A DNA stretch of 64,000 bases. Source: an uncultured Gammaproteobacteria bacterium. GTDB lineage: Bacteria > Pseudomonadota > Gammaproteobacteria > Enterobacterales > Succinivibrionaceae. Positions within the stretch are counted from its first letter, which is position 1; every line of letters begins with the position of its first letter. The DNA lies in contig OMZC01000094.1 in NCBI GenBank assembly GCA_900315395.1, positions 1-64,000 on the forward strand, read 5' to 3'. The position numbers and the translations under genes are program-made. The notes beneath the pieces were generated by a model. The model was not told the origin of the DNA. It did not search any database and was given only the letters and a program-made list of their open reading frames with translations. This document shows positions 46,668 to 56,097 of this stretch, piece after piece.

Positions 46668-48506
46668 ATGGATGTTCAGAAAATCCGCAACATTGCTATT
46701 ATTGCGCATGTTGACCACGGTAAAACAACCTTAGTAGACAAGTTACTCCGCCAGTCTGGCACTCTAGACCGTAACGAAATCGGTCAGGAACGTGTCATGG
46801 ACTCAAATGATATCGAAAAAGAGCGCGGTATTACTATTCTTTCAAAGAACACAGCTATCAATTGGAACGGATACAGAATTAACATTGTTGATACCCCAGG
46901 CCACGCTGACTTCGGTGGTGAGGTAGAACGTGTTATGTCTATGGTAGATTCTGTTCTTCTGCTTGTAGATGCAGTTGACGGTCCTATGCCACAGACTCGA
47001 TTTGTTACACAAAAAGCATTCGCAGCTGGTTTAAAGCCAATCGTTGTTATTAACAAGTGCGATAGAGAAGGTGCAAGACCAGATTGGGTTATCGATCAGG
47101 TATTCGATCTGTTCGACAACTTAGGTGCAACTGATGAGCAGTTAGACTTCCCAGTTGTATATGCATCTGCATTCCAGGGCTGGGCAACTCTAGATTTAGC
47201 ATCACACGGCGATACCATGGAGCCTTTATTCCAGACTATCGTTGACAAGGTAAGCCCTCCAGAGGCTGATCTTGATGGTCCATTCCAGATGCAGATTTCA
47301 TCATTAGATTTCACTTCATACGTTGGTGTTATCGGTGTTGGTCGTGTAAAGCGCGGTATCGCAAAGGCAAACTCACCTGTAACTATCATTGATCGTGAAG
47401 GCAAAACCAGAACTGGTAAGATTGGTCAGGTTTTAGGTTACTTAGGTCTGAGAAGAGCACCTGTAGATTGTGCTGAAGCTGGCGACATTATTGCTGTTAC
47501 CGGTTTAGGTGAGTTAAAGATTTCAGATACTATCTGTGATCCATCAAAGGTTGAAGCATTACCTGCCTTATCAGTTGATGAGCCTACAGTTTCTATGAAC
47601 TTCTGTGTAAACACCTCTCCATTTGCAGGTAGAGAAGGTAAGTTCATTACTTCAAGAAACATCGAAGAAAGATTACGTGAAGAATTAGTTCACAACGTAG
47701 CTTTACGTGTTGAGAGAACTGAAGATACTGATCGTTTCAAGGTATCAGGTCGTGGTGAATTACACTTATCAGTTCTTATCGAAGAAATGCGTCGTGAAGG
47801 TTACGAGTTAGCTGTTTCACGTCCTGAAGTTATTCTTCATAAAGAAGGTGGCAAGACCTTAGAGCCATATGAGGTATTAACTCTAGATTTACATGAGGAC
47901 AACCAAGGTCCTGTAATGGAAGAGTTAGGTCTGCGTAAGGGTGAGTTAAAGAACATGGTTCCTGATGGAAAGGGTCGTGTAAGATTAGACTATAGAATCC
48001 CTGCTCGTGGCTTAATTGGTTTCCAGTCATTATATATGACCTTAACCTCAGGTACCGGTCTGATGTACCACACTTTCGATAGCTACGATGAGTACGTAGG
48101 TGGCACCATCGGTGAGAGACAGAACGGTGTTCTTATCTCTAACGATACAGGTAAGACTGTTCCTTACGCATTATGGTTCTTACAGGAGCGTGGCAGATTA
48201 TTTGTTGAGCCTGGTGAAGAAGTTTACGAAGGCGAGGTTATCGGTTTACACGTTCGTTCAAACGACTTAACTGTTAACCCATTAAAGACCAAGAAGTTAA
48301 CTAACGTTCGTGCTGCAGGTTCTGATGATAACATCATCTTAACTCCTGCTGTTCATATGTCTTTAGAGCAGTCTCTAGAATTCATCAACGAAGATGAGTT
48401 AGTAGAGGTTACCCCAGTAAGCTTACGTATCCGTAAGAAGAACCTGTCTGAATTGGATCGTGTGCGCGCTTTCCGTGCAGCAGGTGGTAAAAAAGCTGAA
48501 GAATAA
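46668..48506 (+). CDS. typA: Ribosome-binding translational GTPase TypA/BipA
   Basis: An EF-G-like GTPase that aids 50S assembly and stress growth. G1 is [15 protein letters not shown] at about residues 13-27, G2 includes ERGITI, G3 is [14 protein letters not shown] near 71, and G4 is [12 protein letters not shown] near 128. The BipA-specific C-terminal domain follows (RIRKKNLSE near the end). Length is 612 aa (E. coli 607). It is a single gene with a strong terminator. Its codon use is strongly biased, suggesting high expression. Confidence 0.96.
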   Translation: MDVQKIRNIAIIAHVDHGKTTLVDKLLRQSGTLDRNEIGQERVMDSNDIEKERGITILSKNTAINWNGYRINIVDTPGHADFGGEVERVMSMVDSVLLLVDAVDGPMPQTRFVTQKAFAAGLKPIVVINKCDREGARPDWVIDQVFDLFDNLGATDEQLDFPVVYASAFQGWATLDLASHGDTMEPLFQTIVDKVSPPEADLDGPFQMQISSLDFTSYVGVIGVGRVKRGIAKANSPVTIIDREGKTRTGKIGQVLGYLGLRRAPVDCAEAGDIIAVTGLGELKISDTICDPSKVEALPALSVDEPTVSMNFCVNTSPFAGREGKFITSRNIEERLREELVHNVALRVERTEDTDRFKVSGRGELHLSVLIEEMRREGYELAVSRPEVILHKEGGKTLEPYEVLTLDLHEDNQGPVMEELGLRKGELKNMVPDGKGRVRLDYRIPARGLIGFQSLYMTLTSGTGLMYHTFDSYDEYVGGTIGERQNGVLISNDTGKTVPYALWFLQERGRLFVEPGEEVYEGEVIGLHVRSNDLTVNPLKTKKLTNVRAAGSDDNIILTPAVHMSLEQSLEFINEDELVEVTPVSLRIRKKNLSELDRVRAFRAAGGKKAEE

Positions 48507-48530
48507 AGCACTATAATTGATCTTTATAAA

Positions 48531-48565
48531 AAAGCCTGTGTAATTTATTTACACAGGCTTTTTTT
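48531..48565 (+). terminator. Intrinsic terminator of typA
   Basis: A perfect 13-bp stem AAAGCCTGTGTAA / TTACACAGGCTTT with a five-base loop and a T-tract. Confidence 0.93.
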
Positions 48566-48637
48566 ATATTCATTCACCAATTCAAGATACACAAGCCATT
48601 TTTCAATACTTATTTCTTAAATTATTCGTTTTTTATA

Positions 48638-48666
48638 TTGCACTATTTTTGTGCTATATTATAAAA
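48638..48666 (+). promoter_or_regulatory. glnL promoter overlapped by an NtrC-type operator
   Basis: GCAC-TATTTTT-GTGC (48640-48654) matches the dyad TGCAC-N7-GTGCA known for NtrC, lacking only the last base. TTGCAC at 48638-48643 and TATAAA at 48660-48665, 16 bases apart, make a sigma-70-like promoter. A bound protein would cover the -35 and spacer, as at the E. coli glnL promoter, which NtrC represses. Confidence 0.6.
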
Positions 48667-48694
48667 TAAACACAAAATAGTTCAAAATAGATCA

Positions 48695-48712
48695 TGCACA
48701 AAAATAGGCTAT
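48695..48712 (-). promoter_or_regulatory. Second, imperfect NtrC-like site in the glnL leader
   Basis: TGCACAAAAATAGGCTAT is close to the reverse complement of the upstream operator; 12 bases (GCACAAAAATAG) are identical. It lies just before the glnL ATG at 48725. Confidence 0.45.
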
Positions 48713-48724
48713 TGAGAAATTACG

Positions 48725-49807
48725 ATGGAAGATAAGCAAAAAGCTAACGTCCTAGAAAGTTTGGCTACTGCAGTCTTAATCACTGATAAGGATTTTAATA
48801 TTCATTACGCTAACACAGCTGCTGAACAGTTGTGCGGTGTTTCGCGTACAAAATTAAAGTCATCAAAGTTTATTGATTTTATTGATCCAAATGAGACATC
48901 TTTAATTCAGACCATTAAGGAAACTAATTTTTCTGATTCATTCCAAGGCATTTCTGCTGCAGGAATTATGATTTCTCCTCTGCCTGGTGTTTCAACCAAG
49001 ACCGACATGGCTGTTTTCAACTATTCAACACCTAAATTTAACGGTCTTTTGATTGAGCTGCACACTATTTCTCATCAAGACAAATTGATAAATCAGATGC
49101 AGCAGAACTATCAATATACAGCTGCACGCGATTTAATCAGAAGTTTAGCTCATGAAATTAAAAATCCATTAGGTGGTATTAGAGGTGCAGCTCAGTTAAT
49201 TGAAATGACCTTTGGTAAAGTAGCAGGCATTAAAGACTACACCAAAGTTATTATTGAGCAGACTGACAGACTAAAGGTTTTAGTTAACAACTTATTGGGA
49301 CCTCAAAAGCCTAATCCTTTAGTAAAAGAAAATATCCACTACCTGATTGAAAAGGTACTTTCACTAGTTTCAATGCAAGATGAGAGTAAAGGTATTGAGA
49401 TAAAGCGAGATTATGATCCTAGCTTGCCTGAATTAAGTCTTGATGTGGACTCTGTTGAGCAGGTTTTACTGAACATTGTGAACAACGCGGTTCAGGCTTT
49501 AAAAGAATCTGACACTAAAGATCCTTGGATCCAGGTAAAAACCAGAGCAAGTATCAGAACCATAGTAAGAGATAAGAAATACCCAACAGCAGTGATCATC
49601 TCCATTTCAAACAATGGACCTGAAATACCTGAGCAGATAAAACAGACCGTATTCTTCCCAATGGTAACAACCAAAACCAATGGTAATGGACTGGGGTTAT
49701 CTATTGCACTGAATATTATTGAGCGCCACCACGGAACCATCGAATGTTTGAGTGATGCTCATCAAACTGTATTTAAGATTATCCTGCCTTTAAAGAGCAG
49801 AATCTGA
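48725..49807 (+). CDS. glnL: Nitrogen regulation sensor kinase NtrB (GlnL/NRII) with altered G1 box
   Basis: A cytoplasmic PAS-histidine kinase/phosphatase which in enteric bacteria phosphorylates NtrC under nitrogen limitation and is controlled by PII. The N-terminal PAS domain spans about residues 5-110. The H-box is SLAHEIKNPLGGIRGAAQL (His143), and the N-box is QVLLNIVNNAVQAL near 247. The G2 box GNGLGLSIA is normal. The G1 box reads SNNGPEIP instead of the usual DNGPGIP, so the adenine-binding Asp is Asn296 and a Gly is Glu. Length is 360 aa (E. coli 349). glnA is not upstream, unlike in enterics; the gene has its own promoter with NtrC-type sites. glnG follows after 11 bases. Confidence 0.9.
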   Translation: MEDKQKANVLESLATAVLITDKDFNIHYANTAAEQLCGVSRTKLKSSKFIDFIDPNETSLIQTIKETNFSDSFQGISAAGIMISPLPGVSTKTDMAVFNYSTPKFNGLLIELHTISHQDKLINQMQQNYQYTAARDLIRSLAHEIKNPLGGIRGAAQLIEMTFGKVAGIKDYTKVIIEQTDRLKVLVNNLLGPQKPNPLVKENIHYLIEKVLSLVSMQDESKGIEIKRDYDPSLPELSLDVDSVEQVLLNIVNNAVQALKESDTKDPWIQVKTRASIRTIVRDKKYPTAVIISISNNGPEIPEQIKQTVFFPMVTTKTNGNGLGLSIALNIIERHHGTIECLSDAHQTVFKIILPLKSRI

Positions 49808-49818
49808 GGAGATTGTTT

Positions 49819-51252
49819 ATGAATCCTATGATATGGGTTATCGATGATGATGCCAGCATACGCTTTGTCTTTGATAAAGCTTTAGATGCCAACAGCATTA
49901 CCCACCGTTTATTTGAAAATGGTGAAGCTGCCCTTGAAGCTATCAAACATGAAACTCCTGACGTGATTGTTTCTGATATCAGAATGCCTGGTATTGATGG
50001 TTTAGAGCTGATTAAAGCTGTTCACGAAATCGACGAGAACATTCCTTTCATCATCATGACTGCTCACTCAGATTTAACTGCAGCTATCGATGCTTATGAA
50101 GAAGGTTCTTTTGAATACTTACCAAAGCCATTTGATATTGAGCAGGCAATCAGCGTAATCAGAAGAGCCGCTGTACATAGAGTAAACATGCTACAGATGC
50201 TAAATCAAAAGGCTAAGAATGAAGTAGCTCCTGTAACCGAGCAGACAGAAGAAGCTGAAATCATCGGTAAATCACCTGCTATGCAGGAAGTTTTCAAGTT
50301 CATCGGTCGTGTATCAAAGACAGATCTTCCAGTTCTAATTCATGGTGAAGTAGGTACAGGTCGTGGTCAGGTAGCTAAGGCTTTGCATAATCATGGCGAA
50401 AGAAAAGGCTTTAAGTTCGTATCTTTGAATATGACATCTATTCCACAGGAAATGGTTAAGTATGAACTGTTCGGTGATATCAGTAAGGATCTAAGTCAGA
50501 GCGCTATTATGAAAGCTGACGGCGGCACCTTATTTATCAACGAAATCAGTGATATGCCAATGGACTGCCAAAACAGACTGTTACAGTTAATCCAAAAGCA
50601 GGAATACTCACCTATCGGAAGCACCGAGCCTATGCATGCAAATGTGCGTATTATTGCTTCAACTTCTCATAATCTTGAGGAGAAGATTAATAATGGTACC
50701 TTTAACTCTGATCTGTACTACAGATTAAATATCATTAACATCAATATCCCTCCTTTAAGAGATAGAAATAATGATATTCCTATGCTTGCAAAGCATTTCT
50801 TAGCTCAAAGCGCTGCTGACAGCCACACTGAACCTAAGAAATTAACCTCTGAGGTATTAGTTTTCTTATGTAGACTTCCTTGGCCTGGCAATGTAAGACA
50901 GTTAAAGAATCTATGTAAGTATTTAACTATCATGGTAACTGGTAGAGATATTCAATTAGTTGATCTGCCATCAGAATTCTTACATTCAAATACTCCTCAG
51001 AACAAGGCTGTAAGTCCTGTTGCTGCTAATAAGGAGAATGCGTCATGGCAGGATCTATTAAGAACCTGGGTTGATGGTAAGTTAAAATCTGGTGAACATG
51101 ACATCTTAGCTGAAGCTGTACCTGAGTTTGAAAAGGTAATGTTAGAGGCAACCTTAACCTTTACTGGCAACCACAAACAGGAATCAGCAAAACTTTTAGG
51201 TTGGGGACGTAATACTCTTACCAGAAAGATTAAAGAATTAAACCTGAACTAA
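49819..51252 (+). CDS. glnG: NtrC-type response regulator lacking the GAFTGA sigma-54 loop and intact Walker motifs
   Basis: The receiver domain is intact, with D53 in VSDIRMPG, the acidic pair at 10-11 and Lys in YLPKPFD. The C-terminal Fis-type helix-turn-helix (GNHKQESAKLLGWGRNTLTRK) is almost identical to enterobacterial NtrC. The AAA+ domain is altered. Walker A reads GEVGTGRGQ, with Arg182 for Lys. Between ELFG (216-219) and ADGG (233-236) there are 13 residues instead of 19, and GAFTGA is missing. Walker B reads LFINEI, with Asn241 for Asp. The Arg in YYRLNIININIPPLRDR and the PWPGNVRQLKNLC region are kept. Sigma-54 activation is therefore unlikely, and repression or sigma-70 activation is inferred. 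ATG with GAGGAG seven bases upstream. Length is 477 aa (E. coli 469). Confidence 0.92.
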   Translation: MNPMIWVIDDDASIRFVFDKALDANSITHRLFENGEAALEAIKHETPDVIVSDIRMPGIDGLELIKAVHEIDENIPFIIMTAHSDLTAAIDAYEEGSFEYLPKPFDIEQAISVIRRAAVHRVNMLQMLNQKAKNEVAPVTEQTEEAEIIGKSPAMQEVFKFIGRVSKTDLPVLIHGEVGTGRGQVAKALHNHGERKGFKFVSLNMTSIPQEMVKYELFGDISKDLSQSAIMKADGGTLFINEISDMPMDCQNRLLQLIQKQEYSPIGSTEPMHANVRIIASTSHNLEEKINNGTFNSDLYYRLNIININIPPLRDRNNDIPMLAKHFLAQSAADSHTEPKKLTSEVLVFLCRLPWPGNVRQLKNLCKYLTIMVTGRDIQLVDLPSEFLHSNTPQNKAVSPVAANKENASWQDLLRTWVDGKLKSGEHDILAEAVPEFEKVMLEATLTFTGNHKQESAKLLGWGRNTLTRKIKELNLN

Positions 51253-51281
51253 TCTAGTTCAAGTAAATTGCATTCTAGAGA

Positions 51282-51315
51282 AAAGCGTTAAGTTCATAAA
51301 TTTAACGCTTTTTTT
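51282..51315 (+). terminator. Intrinsic terminator of glnLG
   Basis: AAAGCGTTAA / TTAACGCTTT, extendable by three further pairs including a G-U, followed by a run of T. Confidence 0.9.
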
Positions 51316-51402
51316 GTCACCAATTTCAAATTATCAGATAAACTCACACAAAAAAATCTGCGTTTAGCCTATCCTTATTTAAAAGAGTATTTCGGAGGAC
51401 TT

Positions 51403-52026
51403 ATGACAGAGATTGAAAACAATTCAAAAAAAGTAGACAGCAGCGACATCATTATGACCTTATGCCAGAGTGTTGCAAGTGTCATTACATCTGCAACCTC
51501 ACAGGAAACTAGATACGCTCCACTAGTACAAAAGATTACTAAGACCCTATTAACACCTGATATCGGAACCTTTGTAATGTTCACAGGTTCTTTCTCTGGA
51601 ATGGTTGTAATTAACTTTCCTAAAGAAACAGCTATGGAACTTTACACTTCATATCTAAGAAACATGGGCATTCCTGAGTGTGAAATGGCAAAGAACTACA
51701 CTCAAGATGAGGTAAGTAATACTTTAGGTGAGCTGATGAACCAGATCATTGGTAACTTCACCCGCCAGATCAGCGAAGAATTACACATTCGCATCGATCA
51801 GTCACAGCCAAAGATGTTAGTACTGCCAAGAGAAGTTCAAATTAGTATTTCAGTTAACCTAGATAACCCTAAATATGGTAAAGTTACATTCCACACAGAA
51901 GGTGGCAATGTATTCTATGTTGAGTTAGCAATGGACGATACTAGTTTTACAGCTCTACGTGATTTTGAGAGTCACAGTACATTATCACCTGATGATATTC
52001 TAGAGCAGTATACCCAAGAAAATTAA
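51403..52026 (+). CDS. CheC/CheX-family (phosphatase-like) protein, possibly the DUF3334 group
   Basis: The central segment NTLGELMNQIIG followed by a proline fits the CheC/CheX active-site pattern ExxN-x22-P exactly (Glu110, Asn113, Pro136). The residue four before Glu is Asn rather than Asp or Ser. GTFVMFTGSFSGMVVINFP near 55 looks like the CheX beta-sheet core. The length, 207 aa, is longer than CheX (about 155). No chemotaxis or flagellar gene is in the window. The stop codon abuts the engB ATG (TAAATG), and glnG lies upstream behind a terminator. A role in dephosphorylating a response regulator is possible, with the adjacent NtrC a speculative candidate. The DUF3334 link is from memory. 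Confidence 0.6.
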   Translation: MTEIENNSKKVDSSDIIMTLCQSVASVITSATSQETRYAPLVQKITKTLLTPDIGTFVMFTGSFSGMVVINFPKETAMELYTSYLRNMGIPECEMAKNYTQDEVSNTLGELMNQIIGNFTRQISEELHIRIDQSQPKMLVLPREVQISISVNLDNPKYGKVTFHTEGGNVFYVELAMDDTSFTALRDFESHSTLSPDDILEQYTQEN

Positions 52027-52668
52027 ATGACCGACATTATCAAAAAGAATGTCCTAGATTTTAGAAAAACCAAATTTGTAACCAGCGCCCCTGATATCTC
52101 CAAACTTCCTGAGGATATGGGCGCTGAGATTGCTATTATTGGTCGTTCTAATTCAGGAAAATCATCATCCATAAATGCCATTTGCGATCAGAAAAACTTA
52201 GCAAAAACCAGTCGCACTCCAGGTAGAACCAGACTTATCAATCTTTTTAAAGTTGAAGATGGAAAGTTCATTGTTGACTTACCAGGTTATGGTTATGCTC
52301 AAGTACCTGAGAACATGAAACGTCAATGGCAAAAAGCAATGACTGATTATCTACAGCAACGTAAATGCCTATGTGGCTTAGTTGTTACCATGGATATCAG
52401 AACTCCTCTTCGTGACCATGACAGAATGATTATTGATTGGTCTATTGCAGCAAATCTGCCATGTCTAATCCTATTAACCAAAGCTGATAAATTTGGTGTT
52501 AATAAGAGAAAAGAAATGGTAGGTGAAGTTAGAACTCAGCTAAGTGAGTTTGGCGGAAACTTCACAATTATTGCTTTTTCAGCTCTCAAAAAAATTGGTG
52601 TAGACGAAGTTCGTAACGTATTAAAGAACTGGTTTACCCTATTCCACACTGACGACGAAAATAACTAA
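52027..52668 (+). CDS. engB: Ribosome biogenesis GTPase EngB (YihA/YsxC)
   Basis: An essential small GTPase for 50S assembly in many bacteria. G1 is [13 protein letters not shown] near residue 38, G3 is [11 protein letters not shown] near 84, and G4 is LLTKADK near 152. Length is 213 aa (E. coli 210). It starts directly after the preceding stop codon and lies two bases upstream of gmk, so it is translationally coupled to both. Confidence 0.96.
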   Translation: MTDIIKKNVLDFRKTKFVTSAPDISKLPEDMGAEIAIIGRSNSGKSSSINAICDQKNLAKTSRTPGRTRLINLFKVEDGKFIVDLPGYGYAQVPENMKRQWQKAMTDYLQQRKCLCGLVVTMDIRTPLRDHDRMIIDWSIAANLPCLILLTKADKFGVNKRKEMVGEVRTQLSEFGGNFTIIAFSALKKIGVDEVRNVLKNWFTLFHTDDENN

Positions 52669-52670
52669 AA

Positions 52671-53285
52671 ATGAGTAAAGGAACTTTGTTTATCGTATCA
52701 GCTCCATCCGGAGCTGGAAAATCATCTTTAATTGATGCTCTTTTAAAGCGTTTTAATTTAGATGACAAATTAAGACTATCTGTTTCTCACACTACTAGAG
52801 ATCCAAGACCTGGTGAAATCGATCATGTAAGCTATCACTTCATCTCTAATGAAGAATTCGAAAAGCTCATTGAAAGAAATGCTTTCTATGAATATGCACA
52901 TGTATTTGATCACTATTATGGTACTTCTCGCGAAATCGTAGAGCAGTGGCTTAATGAAGGCAAAGATGTTCTTTTAGATATCGATTGGCAGGGCGCTCGT
53001 CAGATTAGACAGCAAACTCCTGATGCAAAAGGCATCTTTATTGTTCCTCCTTCATTAGAAGAGTTAAACCGCCGTCTAGTAACTAGAGCAACTGATGCTC
53101 CTGAAGTTATTGAAAAGAGAATGAGCAAAGCTCTAAGCGAGATCTCTCATTACAATGAGTATGATTACGTAATTGTAAATGACGATTTTGATGAAAGCCT
53201 TTTAAATATGCGCTCAATCATTCTTTCAAACCGTCAGAAGATGGACAAACAAAAACACTACATTACAGAGAAATTTGGTCTATAA
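52671..53285 (+). CDS. gmk: Guanylate kinase
   Basis: Phosphorylates GMP to GDP. The P-loop [11 protein letters not shown] is at about residues 9-19. The GMP-binding [12 protein letters not shown] is near 38, and [11 protein letters not shown] near 103. Length is 204 aa (E. coli 207). In E. coli gmk is followed by rpoZ and spoT, and the order is kept here, but a promoter and structured leader separate gmk from rpoZ. Two small hairpins (53286-53308 and 53314-53337) follow the stop; neither has a T-tract. Confidence 0.96.
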   Translation: MSKGTLFIVSAPSGAGKSSLIDALLKRFNLDDKLRLSVSHTTRDPRPGEIDHVSYHFISNEEFEKLIERNAFYEYAHVFDHYYGTSREIVEQWLNEGKDVLLDIDWQGARQIRQQTPDAKGIFIVPPSLEELNRRLVTRATDAPEVIEKRMSKALSEISHYNEYDYVIVNDDFDESLLNMRSIILSNRQKMDKQKHYITEKFGL

Positions 53286-53358
53286 AATACTGTATAAATT
53301 TCAGTATTAATCAGGACAAAAGATTAATATTTTGTCCGTAGAATGCTTAAAATTCGTG

Positions 53359-53459
53359 TATAATGGCGTGAGTTTTGTGTCTTACTCAAAACAGACCTGC
53401 CTTTTTTTCACGATTTGAGTCATAACAACTCAAACATTGCGTTTGAGGTGCAATTTTTT
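53359..53459 (+). promoter_or_regulatory. rpoZ promoter and attenuator-like leader
   Basis: TATAAT at 53359-53364 gives a leader of about 210 nt. Three leader segments can pair in alternative ways: A TTTGAGT (53414-53420), B CTCAAAC (53429-53435) and C GTTTGAG (53441-53447). A:B and B:C exclude each other. A terminator-like stem ATTGC (53436-53440) / GCAAT (53450-53454) followed by six T residues overlaps the B:C loop and segment C. The arrangement resembles an attenuator. No leader peptide is obvious. Confidence 0.45.
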
Positions 53460-53579
53460 GACTTAAAAAAGGCATAATGATTTGTTTTGTAATAAACAAT
53501 AGTTTTTTTCGTTCTAGGTGTTAGAATTAAGTTAAGACCTAGATAAATAAAAACCTTAGTTAAATGAAGGTACGTATAA

Positions 53580-53864
53580 ATGGCTAGAGTTACCGTTGAA
53601 GATGCAGTTGCAAAAGTTGGCAATCGTTTTGACTTAGTTTTACTTGCAGCTCGTCGCGCTCGTCAGATTGCATCTGGCAGCAATCCTCTTGTAGAAGAAG
53701 AAAAGGATAAGCCAACAGTTATCGCTTTACGTGAGATTGAAGAAGGACTTATCACTAAAGAATTCTTAGATAAGCAAGACCGCAAAGAGCACTTAAGAGA
53801 TTCATCAGTACATCCTGCTGATAACGAGTTTGCTCCTATCGACGGCGTTGAGATGTTCAACTAG
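53580..53864 (+). CDS. rpoZ: RNA polymerase omega subunit
   Basis: A small RNA polymerase assembly and ppGpp-binding subunit. [27 protein letters not shown] and [14 protein letters not shown] are family hallmarks. Length is 94 aa (E. coli 91). It lies 11 bases upstream of spoT, linking a ppGpp-responsive polymerase subunit with the ppGpp enzyme as in other gammaproteobacteria. An AAGG site precedes the ATG. Confidence 0.96.
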   Translation: MARVTVEDAVAKVGNRFDLVLLAARRARQIASGSNPLVEEEKDKPTVIALREIEEGLITKEFLDKQDRKEHLRDSSVHPADNEFAPIDGVEMFN

Positions 53865-53875
53865 GAGATCTCAAT

Positions 53876-56044
53876 ATGGGAGAGGAAACACGTACTATTC
53901 CCAAATGTGAAGGTATATCGCCATTAGATCAGGCTCTTTCCTCTCCTAACTTTTCTTATTATGAGCATTTAAGAGCTTTGCTCTGCTCATACCTTCCTGA
54001 AAAAGCAATTGCCTTAATTGACAGAACTTTCTACGTTGCTGATGTAGCTCACCGTGAGCAAAAAAGAGCTTCAGGCGAACCTTATATCATCCATCCTATC
54101 GCTGTAGCTACTGTCATCGCTCAGATGCATCTTGATGTTGAATCTGTACAGGCAGCCCTGCTTCATGATGTAGTTGAAGACACTTTTATTACTAGCAAGA
54201 TGCTAGAAGATGAGTTTGGCTCTACTGTAAACGAAATTGTAGAAGGCGTTACCAAACTCGACAAATTGCGCTTCCACGACTACAAAGAAGCTCAAATGGA
54301 AAACTTTAGAAAGATGATCTTGGCTATGACCAAGGATATTCGTGTCATCTTGATAAAGTTAGCCGATAGAACTCATAACATGAGAACATTAGGTGCCTTA
54401 CGTCCTGATAAAAGAGTTCGTATTGCCAAAGAAACATTAGAAGTTTTCGTTCCAATTGCTAATCGTTTAGGTATTTCTGACATCAGAGCTGAATTAGAAG
54501 AGCTTTGTATGGCCTCTATCTATCCTATGCGCTATAGAGTTCTTAAAGCAGCCGTTACAAGAGCTAGAAATAACCGTAAGGAAGTCGTTTCAAATATCCT
54601 TGAGGCTATAAAAGCAAGACTTAAGGAATCTCATATTGAAGCTAGAGTTTTAGGCAGAGAAAAGAGACTCTATTCCATTTATAGAAAAATGGTTAAAAAG
54701 GAGCTTCAATTCCGTGAAATCATGGATGTTTACGGCTTTAGAATTATTCTAAAAGACGTAGATACATGCTATCGAGTTTTAGGTCAGATGCACAATCTGT
54801 TCAAGCCACGGCCTAACGGATTTAAAGATTACATTGCAATTCCAAAACTCAATGGCTATCAGTCTCTTCATACCTCTTTAGTAGGACCACACGGTGTACC
54901 TATTGAGATCCAGATTAGAACAGAGTTCATGGATCAAATGGCAGCTCGTGGTGTTGCTGCTCACTGGGCTTATAAAGAAAATGGATCTCAGTCTGTTTCT
55001 ACTGCATCTCAGAAGAATGCACAGGATTGGATTAAGAATCTTATTGATTTGCAGCAGAGCGCTGGTTCTTCAATGGAATTCGTCGAAGATGTAAAGACCG
55101 ATCTGTTCCCTGATTCAATTTTCGTATTCACACCAGATGGTACTATTTATAATTTACCAAAAGGTGCAACTCCTGTTGATTTTGCTTATGCTCTACATAC
55201 AGACATTGGTAATCACTGCATCGGCGCAAGAGTAAATCACCACGTATTTCCTCTTTCTAGAAGCTTAGAATCTGGTCAATCAGTTGAGATTATCACATCA
55301 CAGAATGCATGCCCTAACGCAATTTGGCTGTCTACTGTTGTAACATCAAAAGCAAGATCATCAATTAGACAATATCTAAAAGGCTTAAGAACTCAAGAGT
55401 GTCAGCTCATCGGCAGAAGACTGTTACAGAATACCTTAAAGTCACAACGCATTGATTCACTCACCCAAGAGCAGATTGATAACATCCTTGAGAACTTTAA
55501 AGAACCTGATTTAAAGACACTATTCTGCGATATTGCTATGGGTAATATTTTAACTGTAGCAGTAGCTAAATTCTTAGATCCTAATTCTCATAAGCACCAT
55601 GAATTACCAGTCAAAGGTACAGGAGGCATGCCTTTTACCTTTGCTCAATGCTGTATGCCTATTCCAGGGGATGACATTATTGCTCATATTGCACAAGGCC
55701 GTGGCATTGTTATTCATACAGCTAACTGCAAGAACTTTAGAGATTCAGATAAAGTTCCATCAAAGTCTCTAAACGTAAGCTGGAACTACGCTGTTACAGC
55801 CAATATGGAGTTCAAGACTGGGCTTCTAATCGAGCTTGAGAACAGACAGGGTATTGTTTCTGAAATCTCTAATGCGGTTGATGTTGCTGGCTCTAGAATT
55901 GAAAGCATCAATTCAGATCAAAAGGATGAAAAAACTTTTGTAATGAATCTGATTGTGACCGTACGAGACAGACTGCATTTGGCAAGCGTTATCAAACGCA
56001 TTAAATCAGTACCAAATGTGATCACAATCTATCGCCGTCGCTAG
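53876..56044 (+). CDS. spoT: Bifunctional (p)ppGpp synthetase/hydrolase SpoT
   Basis: Domain order is as in SpoT. The HD hydrolase domain has HPIAVATVIA near residue 72 and LLHDVVEDT near 96. The synthetase domain has MDVYGFRIIL near 283 and the KDYIAIPKLNGYQSLHT motif near 319. A TGS domain (VFTPDGTIYNLPKGATPVDFAY) lies near 417, then a C-terminal ACT domain (ELENRQGIVSEISN). The HD residues are intact, so hydrolysis should work. Synthesis may be weak, as in other SpoT proteins. Length is 722 aa (E. coli 702). The E. coli followers trmH and recG are missing here; a pldB-like gene follows. Confidence 0.95.
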   Translation: MGEETRTIPKCEGISPLDQALSSPNFSYYEHLRALLCSYLPEKAIALIDRTFYVADVAHREQKRASGEPYIIHPIAVATVIAQMHLDVESVQAALLHDVVEDTFITSKMLEDEFGSTVNEIVEGVTKLDKLRFHDYKEAQMENFRKMILAMTKDIRVILIKLADRTHNMRTLGALRPDKRVRIAKETLEVFVPIANRLGISDIRAELEELCMASIYPMRYRVLKAAVTRARNNRKEVVSNILEAIKARLKESHIEARVLGREKRLYSIYRKMVKKELQFREIMDVYGFRIILKDVDTCYRVLGQMHNLFKPRPNGFKDYIAIPKLNGYQSLHTSLVGPHGVPIEIQIRTEFMDQMAARGVAAHWAYKENGSQSVSTASQKNAQDWIKNLIDLQQSAGSSMEFVEDVKTDLFPDSIFVFTPDGTIYNLPKGATPVDFAYALHTDIGNHCIGARVNHHVFPLSRSLESGQSVEIITSQNACPNAIWLSTVVTSKARSSIRQYLKGLRTQECQLIGRRLLQNTLKSQRIDSLTQEQIDNILENFKEPDLKTLFCDIAMGNILTVAVAKFLDPNSHKHHELPVKGTGGMPFTFAQCCMPIPGDDIIAHIAQGRGIVIHTANCKNFRDSDKVPSKSLNVSWNYAVTANMEFKTGLLIELENRQGIVSEISNAVDVAGSRIESINSDQKDEKTFVMNLIVTVRDRLHLASVIKRIKSVPNVITIYRRR

Positions 56045-56097
56045 TGCTATTTTAATTTACGACCAAATCATATATTGTATGTGTACAGACATAGAGG

